Shown here: piece by piece, positions 39,421 to 48,843 of the stretch
How the letters are laid out: each line of letters starts with the position of its first letter
How positions within the stretch are numbered: the first letter of the stretch is position 1
Assembly: GCA_964390115.1 (NCBI GenBank)
Contig: CAYMGT010000001.1
Span: 1 to 57,474, forward strand
Source: JAIPJA01 sp964390115
GTDB taxonomy: Bacteria; Patescibacteriota; Patescibacteriia; Patescibacteriales; UBA12465
Length of the DNA: 57,474 bases
Reading direction: 5' to 3'
Notes under the pieces: model-generated
Seen by the model: only the letters and a program-made list of their open reading frames with translations
Told to the model about the DNA's origin: nothing
Databases searched by the model: none
Translations under genes and position numbers: made by a program

Positions 39421-41187
39421 ATGAATAAAAAGAAACCTAAAAGTCTAATGATAATTGTGATTATAGTTATATTTATAGCTTTAGGCGCAGTGGCCTATGC
39501 TCGACTAAATCCAGGTGAGCCAAAAAATGTAGAAAATGACACCATAAAACAATCTCCTATATTAGTAGAGGCTTTACTTATAACTCCCGATAAAGATCTT
39601 GACCTGTATTTGGAAACAGTTGCTTCAATTGAACCTCAAACTAAAGTTAATGTTGTTGCCATGGGAAGTGGCACTGTTAAAAGCCTACCCTTTGATATTG
39701 GAGATAAAGTAAATAATTCTCAAATACTAGCTTACTTAAGCAGTGGATTAACTCAAACGAGTTTTTTAAATGCTCAAACCAACTACTATAATATGCTTAG
39801 CAACTTAGAATCTGTTAAAAGAACTACCGCTCAACAAGTAAATCAAGCTGAAGTTGGTATAAAACAGGCTGAAGAAGCGGTAAATAGCGCCAAGAACTCT
39901 TTAAATACTGCCCGAAAAAACTATGAAGCCTCTCTAAATTTACAAGATAATAACAAAGAAAACCTACAGACCAATGCAATTACTTCTTTTAGTTCATATT
40001 TACTAGGAATAAAAGATTCTTTAGAGGATGTAAACTATATTATTAATGCTGAGACCGGAGAACAGTTGCCAGGAATCTCTCAAACTTTAAGCGCTAAAGA
40101 CTTTACTGCTTTAAACATGGCAAAAAATGATTATTTAGAGACTAAGAGAGAGTATAACAATATAATGAATGTGGAAGTAAATAAAGATAATTTAGAAATT
40201 TCTTTAGAAAAAGTAATAAATGTAATTAAACTGAGTAAAAAGACAATTAATGATACTATTGTAGTTCTGGATAAAACAGTCTCCAGTAGTCACTTAAGCC
40301 AATCAAGTCTTGATGCTCAAAGACAAGCTTTTTCTGGCTTATATTCACAAATGATTGGAATATTACAATTAGCTGAAAATACCTTAAATAATCTAAAAAC
40401 TTTAAAAATAAATCAAGAAAAAGAGCTAATAAGTTTAGAGAACTCTGTAGAGTCTGCAAAAAATCAATTAAACTTAGCTGAATTATCAGCTAATAACGCT
40501 CTAATTACTCTACAATCTAGTCAACAAGCCAAGCAACAGCAAATTCTTGCGGCCAGCTCGCAAGTAGACAACGCTCTAGGTCAACTTAATTTAAACCAAG
40601 AACAGTTATCAAATTTAGTTATCAAAGCACCAATTTCTGGTCAAATTACTGCTAAAACTATAGAAATAGGCACTGAACTAAATCCTGGGCAAAAAATTGC
40701 AGAAATTGCTAAATTAGATATGTTAAAAATTGAAGCCAATATTTCACCAGATAGTGCTATTGGCTTAAGTGTTGGTCAAAAAATTATCATTAATGATGAA
40801 ATTGAAACAGAAATAAGCACTATTTCTCCTAACGCAGATCCAATTACTAAGAAAATTAAAATTGAAGGTCTGGTTGATAATTCTGAAAAAAAATTAACTC
40901 CAGGTACTTTTATAAACATTAAAATTAAACAAAGAGATAGTAAAACAATTGAAAATGGTGTAGTAAAAATTCCTTTAGAAGCTGTACATATAACTCAAAC
41001 AGAGAACTATGTTTTCTTGGCTATAAAATCAGAAAATAATCAATTAATCGCTAAAAAATCTGTGGTTACGCTTGGAGAAACTGAAAAAAATCTTATTGAA
41101 ATAAATAATGGAATTAAGGCTAATGATCAGGTGATAGTTTCTGGAACTAAACTACTTCAAGATGGAGACTTAATAATGACTAAATAA
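39421..41187 (+). CDS. RND efflux periplasmic-adaptor (HlyD/MFP) protein
   Basis: This 588-residue protein has an N-terminal membrane segment (about 8-27). A split biotinyl-lipoyl-like domain (VNVVAMGSGTVKSLPFDIGDKV and, after the hairpin, LVIKAPISGQITAKTIEIGTELNPG) flanks a very long helical/coiled-coil region (about 120-395). Beta-barrel and membrane-proximal domains complete the adaptor fold. The helical hairpin is longer than in typical MFPs. In diderm bacteria such adaptors bridge an inner-membrane pump to TolC; no TolC gene is near, and CPR cells are generally thought to lack an outer membrane. It is 1 nt upstream of the pump gene. Confidence 0.88.
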   Translation: MNKKKPKSLMIIVIIVIFIALGAVAYARLNPGEPKNVENDTIKQSPILVEALLITPDKDLDLYLETVASIEPQTKVNVVAMGSGTVKSLPFDIGDKVNNSQILAYLSSGLTQTSFLNAQTNYYNMLSNLESVKRTTAQQVNQAEVGIKQAEEAVNSAKNSLNTARKNYEASLNLQDNNKENLQTNAITSFSSYLLGIKDSLEDVNYIINAETGEQLPGISQTLSAKDFTALNMAKNDYLETKREYNNIMNVEVNKDNLEISLEKVINVIKLSKKTINDTIVVLDKTVSSSHLSQSSLDAQRQAFSGLYSQMIGILQLAENTLNNLKTLKINQEKELISLENSVESAKNQLNLAELSANNALITLQSSQQAKQQQILAASSQVDNALGQLNLNQEQLSNLVIKAPISGQITAKTIEIGTELNPGQKIAEIAKLDMLKIEANISPDSAIGLSVGQKIIINDEIETEISTISPNADPITKKIKIEGLVDNSEKKLTPGTFINIKIKQRDSKTIENGVVKIPLEAVHITQTENYVFLAIKSENNQLIAKKSVVTLGETEKNLIEINNGIKANDQVIVSGTKLLQDGDLIMTK

Positions 41188-41188
41188 T

Positions 41189-44100
41189 ATGAACTATCAA
41201 GAAAAAATCTCTGAAAAATTAGATAGGTCTTTTAAAAAAGAACAAAATTCATGGTTAGGTTTTTTTATTAAAAACTATCGTTTTACCTATTTAATTATTA
41301 TAGCCATTATTGTCTTTGGTTTAGTGGCACTATTTACAATCCCTAAAGAGTCTGAACCCGAGGTAAAAGTGCCTTACGCTCTAGTTAGTACAATGTATAT
41401 TGGGGCTAGTCCCTCAGATGTGGAGACCACGGTAACTAATAAAATTGAAGATAAGATTAAAAATCTAGAAAATTTAAACAACTTTACTTCAACTTCTGCC
41501 TTGGGTTTTTCTTCAATTTTTGTAGAATTTAATGCTAGTGCTGATTTACAAGAAAGTTTACGTAAATTAAGAGAAGCGGTTGATTTAGCTGAGCCATCTC
41601 TACCTAGTCAAGTAGACAGTCCTAAGGTAAGTGAAATTCGCTTAAGCGACTATCCAATTGTTACCTATTCTCTAATTGGTGACTACGACGACCAACAATT
41701 AAAAATATACGCTGACATATTAGAAGGTGAACTAGATGGAGTTAAAGATGTATCAAAAGTAGAAATTATTGGTGGTCTAGAAAGAGAGTTTCAAGTAATA
41801 ATTGATCAAACTAAATTGAGCTTATTCAACCTATCACTTTCTCAAGTTGTAAATTCTATTAGTATTAACAATTTTAGTTTACCAGCTGGAACAATGGAAA
41901 TAGATAATTTTAGATACAATGTTAGAGTAAAAGGCAAGGTTGGGCAGAGTCTTGATTTAGAAAATCTTGTTATCGCCACATATGATAATTCTCCGGTATT
42001 TTTAAAAGATATAGCCAATGTAAAAGATACTTTTAAGGAAAAAAATACTGAGTCTCGTATTGGTTATCCTGGAACCAGTCCGCAAAATACTATTTCTCTT
42101 CAGGTCTATAAAAAACAAGGTGGTAATATTTTAAATATTGTAGAAAATTCTCAAGAAACCATTGATGAACTAAAAAAATCAAATATACTACCAACAGGAA
42201 TGAAAATTGAAAAAACTAATGATAATTCAGTTTTTATAAAAAAAGATTTAAGTATACTAGGTAGTAGCGCCATACAAACCTTTATTCTCATCGCTTTAAT
42301 ATTATTAGCTATACTAAGTCTTAGGGGGGCCATAATAACTGCTCTAGCTGTACCAATAGCATTTTTAATGTCTTTTATGTTCTTAAGATTTCAGGGCATG
42401 ACTTTAAATACAATGGTTCTCTTTGCTTTAGTTCTGTCTTTAGGCCTTATGGTTGATAACGCTATTGTAATTATTGAGGGAATTAATGAATACACAGAAA
42501 AACATAAAAAATCTATATATAAAGCAGCTATTTTATCTATATGGAATTTTAAAGCAGCTATAACTTCCGGAACTCTAACCACTGTTTCTGCTTTTTTACC
42601 CTTACTTTTAGTTTCAGGTATTATGGGTGAATATATTGGCATTCTTCCAAAAACTTTAACCATTACTCTTTTATCTAGTCTATTTGTAGCCTTAATTATT
42701 ATCCCTACTTTAGTTACTAGATTTATTAAAATTAAAAAACATGCGAATGGGGACTCTAAAGAAAAACGTAGACATGTATTTATAAAAAAAATTATAGATA
42801 AATTAGCAGTAAATTATAGAAAAACTTTAGAAAAAATACTTCCTTATAAAAAAAGGCGTGTTTCCGTTATAATTGGAGCTCTTATGTTGTTTTTTATCGC
42901 CGTAGCCATGCCTATAAGTGGTCTCGTAAGAATAGAAATGTTTCCTAAAATAGATTTTGATTACTTCTATATAAACATTGAACTTCCAGCTGGCTCTAAT
43001 TTAGAGAAAACTGAAAAAATAACTCAGGAAGTTGAAAATATAATAAAAGACAGTGAAAGTTTAGAAAATTACGTTACTAATATAGGATCTCAAATAAGTG
43101 CTTTCTCTGGTTCCAGTGCCTCTTCTAACTCACAAAATAAAGCTAACATTACGGTTAATTTAAAACCTGCTAAAGAAAGAGATCTATCTAGTATAGAGAT
43201 ATCTGAAAAACTAAGAGATGAGATAACTGCGGTTTCTGGTGCTAAAATAACTATTGATGAATTAAGTGCTGGACCCCCGACCGGATCTCCAATAGAGATT
43301 AGAATATTTTCTAACAATAACCAGTATTTAGGAAATTTAAGTGAACAGATAGAAGATTACTTGAATTCCCAAAATAAGATAATTAATGTAAATTCCAGCT
43401 TGACTGATGCCACTGGAGAATTTGTTTTCACTATCAATAAGCAACAAGCTAACTACTATGGCCTTAGTGCCAGTGCTATAGCTTCTACAGTAAGAAGTGC
43501 TATATTTGGAACAACTGCTTCAGTTATAAATATTGAAAATGAAGATGTGGATATAGTGGTAAAATATGCTAAGGAAGAATTTAAAAATATAAACGACTTA
43601 AAAGAACTTATTTTACTTACTCCTACTGGGCAAACGGTTTATTTAAAACAGCTGGCTGATGTTAAAATAGAACCGTCCCTTTTATCTATAGATCATAAAG
43701 AAGGTAAGCAAATAGCCACTATTACAGCCGACCTTGAAAAAGGTGGTAATTTACAAAACATAACACAAGACTTCTTAGAATATAAAAATAGTTTATCATT
43801 ACCAGAAAATACTTCTGTTGAAATTGGTGGAGAAAATGAAGATCTAAATAAATCATTTCAAGAAATGGCTCTTTCCATGATTATAGCTGTACTCTTAATA
43901 GCCATGATTTTAATTTTACAATTTAATTCATTTAAACAACCGCTCATTATTTTATTCTCCTTACCATTATCTATTATTGGTGTTATATTTGGTTTAATTG
44001 TCCTTAACATGTCCTTTTCTATTAGTGTATTTATTGGTATAGTTTCCTTAGCGGGAATAGTGGTAAACGGTGGAATTGTTTTAATTGATAGAATCAATAA

Positions 44101-44347
44101 AAATATTAAAAATGGACTTGATTTCCATGAAGCTGTTATCGAAGGCGGTATCGCTAGAATGCAACCAATACTTATTACCTCAATTACCACCATTGTGGGT
44201 ATAATTCCTTTAATCTTTGCCAGTGAACTATGGCGAGGTTTAAGTGTTTCTATTATTTTTGGCTTACTATTTTCCACCCTTTTAAATTTAATTTTTGTAC
44301 CTATACTCTACACCTCTATGTGTAAAAAGGGGTGCACTAAAAAATAA
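41189..44347 (+). CDS. RND-family efflux pump (AcrB/HAE-type)
   Basis: This 1052-residue protein has the classic RND layout: TM1 (about 29-50), a large extracytoplasmic loop, TM2-6, TM7, a second loop and TM8-12. The first loop starts IPKESEPEVKVPYALVSTMYIGASP. The conserved TM4 segment reads SLGLMVDNAIVIIEGINE, where AcrB-type pumps have two adjacent Asp; here the second is Asn. The TM10-11 part (GIVVNGGIVLIDRINK) is conserved. Substrate cannot be told from sequence. It is co-transcribed with the adaptor, and ychF follows after 10 nt. Confidence 0.9.
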   Translation: MNYQEKISEKLDRSFKKEQNSWLGFFIKNYRFTYLIIIAIIVFGLVALFTIPKESEPEVKVPYALVSTMYIGASPSDVETTVTNKIEDKIKNLENLNNFTSTSALGFSSIFVEFNASADLQESLRKLREAVDLAEPSLPSQVDSPKVSEIRLSDYPIVTYSLIGDYDDQQLKIYADILEGELDGVKDVSKVEIIGGLEREFQVIIDQTKLSLFNLSLSQVVNSISINNFSLPAGTMEIDNFRYNVRVKGKVGQSLDLENLVIATYDNSPVFLKDIANVKDTFKEKNTESRIGYPGTSPQNTISLQVYKKQGGNILNIVENSQETIDELKKSNILPTGMKIEKTNDNSVFIKKDLSILGSSAIQTFILIALILLAILSLRGAIITALAVPIAFLMSFMFLRFQGMTLNTMVLFALVLSLGLMVDNAIVIIEGINEYTEKHKKSIYKAAILSIWNFKAAITSGTLTTVSAFLPLLLVSGIMGEYIGILPKTLTITLLSSLFVALIIIPTLVTRFIKIKKHANGDSKEKRRHVFIKKIIDKLAVNYRKTLEKILPYKKRRVSVIIGALMLFFIAVAMPISGLVRIEMFPKIDFDYFYINIELPAGSNLEKTEKITQEVENIIKDSESLENYVTNIGSQISAFSGSSASSNSQNKANITVNLKPAKERDLSSIEISEKLRDEITAVSGAKITIDELSAGPPTGSPIEIRIFSNNNQYLGNLSEQIEDYLNSQNKIINVNSSLTDATGEFVFTINKQQANYYGLSASAIASTVRSAIFGTTASVINIENEDVDIVVKYAKEEFKNINDLKELILLTPTGQTVYLKQLADVKIEPSLLSIDHKEGKQIATITADLEKGGNLQNITQDFLEYKNSLSLPENTSVEIGGENEDLNKSFQEMALSMIIAVLLIAMILILQFNSFKQPLIILFSLPLSIIGVIFGLIVLNMSFSISVFIGIVSLAGIVVNGGIVLIDRINKNIKNGLDFHEAVIEGGIARMQPILITSITTIVGIIPLIFASELWRGLSVSIIFGLLFSTLLNLIFVPILYTSMCKKGCTKK

Positions 44348-44357
44348 CTAAAACATT

Positions 44358-45428
44358 ATGAGTTTGCAATTAGCTATTGTCGGATTGCCCAATGTTGGTA
44401 AATCTAGTTTATTTAACCTACTTACTAAAAAACAAGTAGAAGCTTCTAATTATCCTTTTTGCACTATCTCCCCTAATGTTGGTGTTGTCACAGTGCCCGA
44501 TAAAAGATTAGATTTATTATCTAATATGTCTAAATCTAAAAAGACTATTCACACAGCCATTGAATTTGTGGATATAGCTGGCCTTGTTAGAGGGGCGCAC
44601 GAGGGAGAAGGTCTGGGAAACCAGTTTTTAGCTAATATAAGAGAATGTGATGCTATTTGTGAAGTTATTAGAGGTTTTAAAGATGAAAACGTTGTTCATA
44701 TTTCAGGTAAAATAGACCCCGAAGAGGATAGAGAGACTATTGACTTGGAATTATTATTTGCAGATATGGCGACTATTAAAAAAAGACTCGAAAAAAGTCA
44801 AAAAGAATCTAAGTCTGGTGATAAAGAGGCTCTAATCTTTAAGGAAATTTTACAAAAAATTGCTGATGAACTAGAAAAGGGAATAGCTGTTAGGGATATG
44901 TCACTTACGGAAAAAGAATCTGAGGTTATAAGGTATTTAAATTTACTCACCGCCAAACCACTTATTTATGTTTTAAATGCTGATGAAAAAGATTTTTCTG
45001 GGCAAGAACTGGAATCTAAAAATTTTAAAAATATTCTTTTTATAAACGTTAAGTTAGAACAGGAAATAATGGAATTAAGTGAAAGCGAGCAAAAAGAATA
45101 TTTAGAAGAATTAGGCTTGAAACAAAGTGGTTTAGATAAACTAATTTCAGCTTCTTATAAGCTGTTAAATTTAGATACTTTTTTTACCACTGGCCCAGAA
45201 GAAAGTCGGGCTTGGACTATAGAATCTGGTTCACTAGCCCCTCGGGCTGGATCGGCTATACATACAGATTTTGAAAAATTATTTATTAGAGCTGAAGTTA
45301 TTAATTGGGAAAAATTATTACAAATTGGTTCAATAAGTAAAGCCAAAGAACAGGGAGAAGTAAGAATTGAGGGTAAAAACTATACAATGAAAGATGGAGA
45401 TGTTTGTATTTTTTTAATTAATAAATAG
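44358..45428 (+). CDS. ychF: Ribosome-associated ATPase YchF (OLA1 family)
   Basis: This Obg-like P-loop ATPase of 356 residues has P-loop GLPNVGKSS at 9-17, switch motif DIAGLVRGAHEGEGLGNQFLANIRECDA and the N-x-D/E G4-like block NADEK. It has a coiled-coil insertion and a C-terminal TGS domain (TFFTTGPEESRAWTIESGSLAPRAGSAIHTDFEKLFIRAEV). It binds ribosomes and has roles in stress and translation. The stop codon is TAG, showing normal TAG use. Confidence 0.97.
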   Translation: MSLQLAIVGLPNVGKSSLFNLLTKKQVEASNYPFCTISPNVGVVTVPDKRLDLLSNMSKSKKTIHTAIEFVDIAGLVRGAHEGEGLGNQFLANIRECDAICEVIRGFKDENVVHISGKIDPEEDRETIDLELLFADMATIKKRLEKSQKESKSGDKEALIFKEILQKIADELEKGIAVRDMSLTEKESEVIRYLNLLTAKPLIYVLNADEKDFSGQELESKNFKNILFINVKLEQEIMELSESEQKEYLEELGLKQSGLDKLISASYKLLNLDTFFTTGPEESRAWTIESGSLAPRAGSAIHTDFEKLFIRAEVINWEKLLQIGSISKAKEQGEVRIEGKNYTMKDGDVCIFLINK

Positions 45429-45436
45429 GTAGTTAT

Positions 45437-45472
45437 AAAACCTAAGCTTATTTCTAAACTTTAGGTTTTTTT
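45437..45472. terminator. Bidirectional terminator, ychF and RNA methylase
   Basis: AAAACCTAA (45437-45445) pairs with TTAGGTTTT (45461-45469), followed by Ts. The loop contains the stop codon of the convergent minus-strand gene. Confidence 0.85.
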
Positions 45473-46638
45473 AATATTAAAATTTCGCGCCAAGCTTTTT
45501 GATTTTTTCGTCCATAAATTAAAGTTTTTCTGAAAGTACTAAGTTTATTTTTTTGTAAAAAATCCCAAGTAATCAACTTAAATTTATTTAAGTCTATATC
45601 TAAATAAATAGGATTATTTTCTGGTGAAAAAACTGGCCAGATAATAACTAAAATTTCATCTGGTTTTAAAATAATAAATAACTCCTTTAAAGTCTGAGAA
45701 TATAAACACTCTAATTCTTTTTTAGTTTGTAAATAATCAACCCTTGCTCTTTGTGGTCCAAGATAGGGTTCAGTAATAATAGTGTCAAAAGTATTTTTTT
45801 CAAAAAATTCAGAAATATTTTCAACTTTGTGTTTAATTAATTTTAATTCAAATCCAGCTAAATTATATTTTTTGCTTAACCAGTCTATATTATCCCTAGT
45901 GTCAGAAATAGCTTTTTTTGATATATCAGAACCAACGATATTTTTTGCCCCTAAAAGCAGCGCTTCACTAATAATTGTTCCTGATCCACAAAAAGGGTCA
46001 AGTAATTTTTTTTCAGGAGAAAATTCACCTAAGTTTAGCATTATTTTAGCTAACTTAGGTGGCAACATGCCTGAAAAACTATCTCTTTTGGGGCGACCGT
46101 AATCTCTATCAGAATAATCAAAAAACGCTTGTAATTCTAAAATCTTTATAGCTGTATAAGTTTCTCCCTGTTTAATTAATAAAAACTCCACGCCTCTATC
46201 ACTTATTAGCTTGTTGTGATATGAACTAGCTGAATCAGTGGCTCTAGTTAATAAATTAACCCATCTCGAACTAGCGTCTCTCGCCTTTAAATCCTCTTTA
46301 ATTTCAATAGCTATTTTTTTATAGTCAAAATTAAAATTATCAAAACTAGAAAAACCAAAATTAAACTTACTACTAATATTTTTTTTCTCAAATTCTTCTA
46401 TAACAGCTTTTTTAAGCTTAATTTTTAAGTCTTGAGCTGAGGCTATAAAAGAAACTTCACCAATTTTTATACAACCACCCAATTTTTGCATTAATATACT
46501 TATTTCATTTTCACTTATAGCTAAATCAAAAATAGCTACTTGATTAACTAACTGACAATCATCTTTCTTAAGTAAAGAAAAAACCTCTGCCAAAGAGACT
46601 CCTAAATTGTTTCCCAGTATAAAAGCTATTTTTTTCAT
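45454..46638 (-). CDS. Trm11/THUMP-type RNA N2-guanine methyltransferase-like protein
   Basis: This 394-residue protein has an N-terminal region resembling a THUMP/pre-SAM RNA-binding module and a Rossmann methyltransferase domain. The SAM motif is LLDPFCGSGTIISEALLLGAKN. The motif IV, normally (D/N)-P-P-(Y/F), reads TEPYLGPQ, which still has the Pro-Tyr but lacks the first Asp/Asn. Family members methylate guanosine 10 or other tRNA guanosines. The altered motif makes the exact reaction uncertain. It is divergent from the rpsF operon. Confidence 0.83.
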   Translation of the reverse strand: MKKIAFILGNNLGVSLAEVFSLLKKDDCQLVNQVAIFDLAISENEISILMQKLGGCIKIGEVSFIASAQDLKIKLKKAVIEEFEKKNISSKFNFGFSSFDNFNFDYKKIAIEIKEDLKARDASSRWVNLLTRATDSASSYHNKLISDRGVEFLLIKQGETYTAIKILELQAFFDYSDRDYGRPKRDSFSGMLPPKLAKIMLNLGEFSPEKKLLDPFCGSGTIISEALLLGAKNIVGSDISKKAISDTRDNIDWLSKKYNLAGFELKLIKHKVENISEFFEKNTFDTIITEPYLGPQRARVDYLQTKKELECLYSQTLKELFIILKPDEILVIIWPVFSPENNPIYLDIDLNKFKLITWDFLQKNKLSTFRKTLIYGRKNQKAWREILILKKPKV

Positions 46639-46697
46639 AATTTAAGAATATAACACTTTTATTATAATTACAAATCCTATGGGATTATATTCGTCCC

Positions 46698-46725
46698 TTG
46701 CTTTTTTCTATTATCATGTTATAAT
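46698..46725 (+). promoter_or_regulatory. Promoter of rpsF operon
   Basis: TTGCTT (46698-46703), a 16-nt spacer and TATAAT (46720-46725) preceded by TGT (extended -10). The start is expected near 46732, leaving a leader of about 184 nt. Confidence 0.65.
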
Positions 46726-46807
46726 AATATAAATTTAACAATATTATACCTTTCCCATGAATTGATTTATTTCAATGAGTTCTAGTCTTAATTAGCCTAG
46801 AATAAAG

Positions 46808-46852
46808 GTATTACAAAAACCCGAGCGTTTTGTAATGCTGGGGATTTTTATT
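46808..46852 (+). promoter_or_regulatory. Structured rpsF leader, likely S6:S18-type autoregulatory element
   Basis: In the rpsF leader ATTACAAAA (46810-46818) can pair with TTTTGTAAT (46827-46835). A competing pairing CCCGAGC with GCTGGGG leads into ATTTTT, so two mutually exclusive folds exist. The position, directly upstream of rpsF-ssb-rpsR, and the exposed CCCGAGC fit the known S6:S18-binding leader motif that represses this operon. The match is by eye and by context only. Confidence 0.5.
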
Positions 46853-46915
46853 TATAAATAATTTAATTTTACTTTAAGCTTTCTACAAGGCTAAAGAAGT
46901 ATAATAAGAAAAAAT

Positions 46916-47518
46916 ATGTCAAAAACAAAACCAGCTGGAGATGGGCACTACGAAATACTCTTCATTATCCCTAACCAATATACCGAAGAAGAGGCTAAAA
47001 AAATCATTGAAGATGTAAATAAATTAATTACCAAAGAAGATGGTAAAATAATTTATGAAGAATTTTGGGGTAAGAAAAAATTAGCTTATCCAATAAATCA
47101 TAACCACTTTGGTTATTATCAACTAATTAAATTTGATCTTGATAGAAAAAATCTTAAAGAATTAAATAATTTAATGCGTTTATCAGACAAAATTATCCGC
47201 CATCAAATTGTTAAAATTAAAGAACAAAGTTTAGAACAAATCTTAGAAGAGAAAAAGAAACAAGAAGAGTTAAATCAAAAAGAGAAAGATGCTAAAGAAG
47301 AAAAAGATCAAAAAAATAAAAAAGTAGACAAAAACGTTTCCAAAGAAGGTTCTGAAAATAAAAAGAATACAACTAAAAAAACAGAAAAAAAAGAGCTATC
47401 GGATAAATCCGACAGCAAAAAAAAGATTAAAAGAACTAGTCAAGAAGAAAAAGATGACTTAAAGAATCTAGATGATAAGTTACAAGGAATATTAGATGCT
47501 AAAGACTTAATTAAATAA
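46916..47518 (+). CDS. rpsF: 30S ribosomal protein S6 with long charged C-terminal extension
   Basis: The S6 domain (about residues 1-100) shows the family pattern YEILFIIPNQYTEEE, then W-G-K-K-K-L-A-Y-P-I-N and G-Y-Y-Q-L-I-K-F-D. It forms a complex with S18 in the 30S platform. The protein is 200 residues, about twice the usual length. The extra half is almost only Lys/Glu/Asp/Ser/Asn and probably disordered. It opens the rpsF-ssb-rpsR-efp operon; ssb follows after 56 nt. Confidence 0.95.
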   Translation: MSKTKPAGDGHYEILFIIPNQYTEEEAKKIIEDVNKLITKEDGKIIYEEFWGKKKLAYPINHNHFGYYQLIKFDLDRKNLKELNNLMRLSDKIIRHQIVKIKEQSLEQILEEKKKQEELNQKEKDAKEEKDQKNKKVDKNVSKEGSENKKNTTKKTEKKELSDKSDSKKKIKRTSQEEKDDLKNLDDKLQGILDAKDLIK

Positions 47519-47574
47519 TATTAACTTTGTTGATTTTTTCTTCAATTAAGTAACTATCAACAAACAATAATCAT

Positions 47575-48021
47575 ATGAATTTAAACAAAGCCATGATTAT
47601 AGGGAATGTTGCTAGAGATCCTGAACTTAGAAACACTACTTCGGGACAAGCAGTAGCTTCTTTTTCAGTAGCAACTAACCTTTCCTGGACTGATCAATCT
47701 GGTCAAAAACAAGATAAAGCTGAGTTTCACAACATTGTTGCTTGGAGAAAATTAGCCGAGATTTGTTCTCAATATTTAAAAAAAGGTTCAAAAGTATACG
47801 TTGAGGGAAGATTACAGACTAGCGACTGGGAAGGTCAAGATGGAAACAAAAGATATAAAACTGAAATTGTAATGGAAAATATGATAATGCTAGATAGTAA
47901 AGGACAAACTTCTGGTCAAATGAATAATAATAAAAACAATAGCGCCAACAATATCCCCGTAATTCAACAAGAAGAAGTAATTAAAGATGAAGAAATTAAG
48001 GTTGAAGACATACCTTTTTAA
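47575..48021 (+). CDS. ssb: Single-stranded DNA-binding protein
   Basis: This 148-residue protein has an OB-fold core (about 1-105: LNKAMIIGNVARDPELR, then FSVATN, Y-V-E-G-R-L-Q-T). A short Asn/Gln-rich linker leads to an acidic tip ending E-D-I-P-F, the tail that recruits partner proteins. It is placed between rpsF and rpsR as in many bacteria. Confidence 0.97.
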   Translation: MNLNKAMIIGNVARDPELRNTTSGQAVASFSVATNLSWTDQSGQKQDKAEFHNIVAWRKLAEICSQYLKKGSKVYVEGRLQTSDWEGQDGNKRYKTEIVMENMIMLDSKGQTSGQMNNNKNNSANNIPVIQQEEVIKDEEIKVEDIPF

Positions 48022-48043
48022 AAAATAATACTAATAAAAAAAT

Positions 48044-48250
48044 ATGAATAATAAAAAACAATGTTATTTTTGTGTAAATAATTTAGAAGTGGATTATAAA
48101 GATGTTAGAACTTTACGTAAATTTATGAATTTTTACATGAAAATTTTACCCGGAAAAAGAACTGGTATTTGTAGTTGGCACCAGAGAAAACTAGCCACAG
48201 CTGTAAAAAGAGCTAGAGTTGTAGCTTTGTTAGCTGCTACACATAAATAA
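48044..48250 (+). CDS. rpsR: 30S ribosomal protein S18
   Basis: This 68-residue protein has normal length. It shows the S18 pattern D-Y-K-D-V-R-T-L-R-K-F, then L-P-G-K-R-T-G and H-Q-R-K-L-A-T-A-V-K-R-A-R. An N-terminal C-Y-F-C pair is seen in many S18 proteins and may bind zinc with other cysteines. It is 22 nt after ssb and 15 nt before efp. Confidence 0.97.
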   Translation: MNNKKQCYFCVNNLEVDYKDVRTLRKFMNFYMKILPGKRTGICSWHQRKLATAVKRARVVALLAATHK

Positions 48251-48265
48251 AATAATTACACAGCT

Positions 48266-48823
48266 ATGTTAAATTTTAATGAGATTAAAACAGGAAAAAT
48301 TATTGAAATAAATAACGAGCCTTATGTGATAGTTAATTCTAATCATCACAAAATGGCTAGAGGGGGCGCAATTTTAAAAACTAAATTAAAGAACGTTTTT
48401 ACTGGATCTGTTTTAGAAAAAACTTTTCAAGGTAACGACAAGGCTCAAGAGGCAGAAATTGAAAAACAAAAAGCTGACTTTCTTTATCAAAATGAAACAG
48501 AGGCTTACTTTATGAATAACTCTAATTATGAACAATTTTCAATTAGCTTAGAAGAGATTGGTGAACAGTTCAGATTTTTAAAAGAAGGTGTTGAAGTAAA
48601 CGTCTTATATTTTCAAGATCGTCCCGTAACAATAGAATTACCAATAAAAATGGAATTTAAGGTTATATCTTCACCTCCTGGAGTTAAAGGAAATTCTGCT
48701 GGCAATGTAACAAAAACCATAGAAATAGAAACAGGTACAAAAATAAATGCCCCTTTGTTTATAAACGAAGGAGATGTTATTAAAGTAAACACTGACACGG
48801 GAGAATACGTAGAAAGAGTTTAA
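48266..48823 (+). CDS. efp: Elongation factor P with arginine at the loop tip
   Basis: This 185-residue factor relieves ribosome stalling at polyproline. It has three beta-barrel domains (KOW-like N-domain, OB domains II and III). The tip of the domain I loop reads H-K-M-A-R-G-G-A, so the residue that is Lys34 in E. coli is an Arg here (Arg32), as in the EarP-modified group. No earP-like gene is in the window. It is the last gene of the operon, followed by a terminator. Confidence 0.96.
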   Translation: MLNFNEIKTGKIIEINNEPYVIVNSNHHKMARGGAILKTKLKNVFTGSVLEKTFQGNDKAQEAEIEKQKADFLYQNETEAYFMNNSNYEQFSISLEEIGEQFRFLKEGVEVNVLYFQDRPVTIELPIKMEFKVISSPPGVKGNSAGNVTKTIEIETGTKINAPLFINEGDVIKVNTDTGEYVERV

Positions 48824-48843
48824 AACATAATAGCGATTATTAT

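Noticed and set aside
43858..44277. A 139-codon minus-strand frame inside the RND pump gene
   Set aside because: It is the shadow of a conserved plus-strand membrane region and has no features of a real protein.
47281..47518. A separate gene for the Lys/Glu-rich part of the S6 protein
   Set aside because: It is in frame with rpsF without an internal start context, and charged S6 tails are known in other bacteria.
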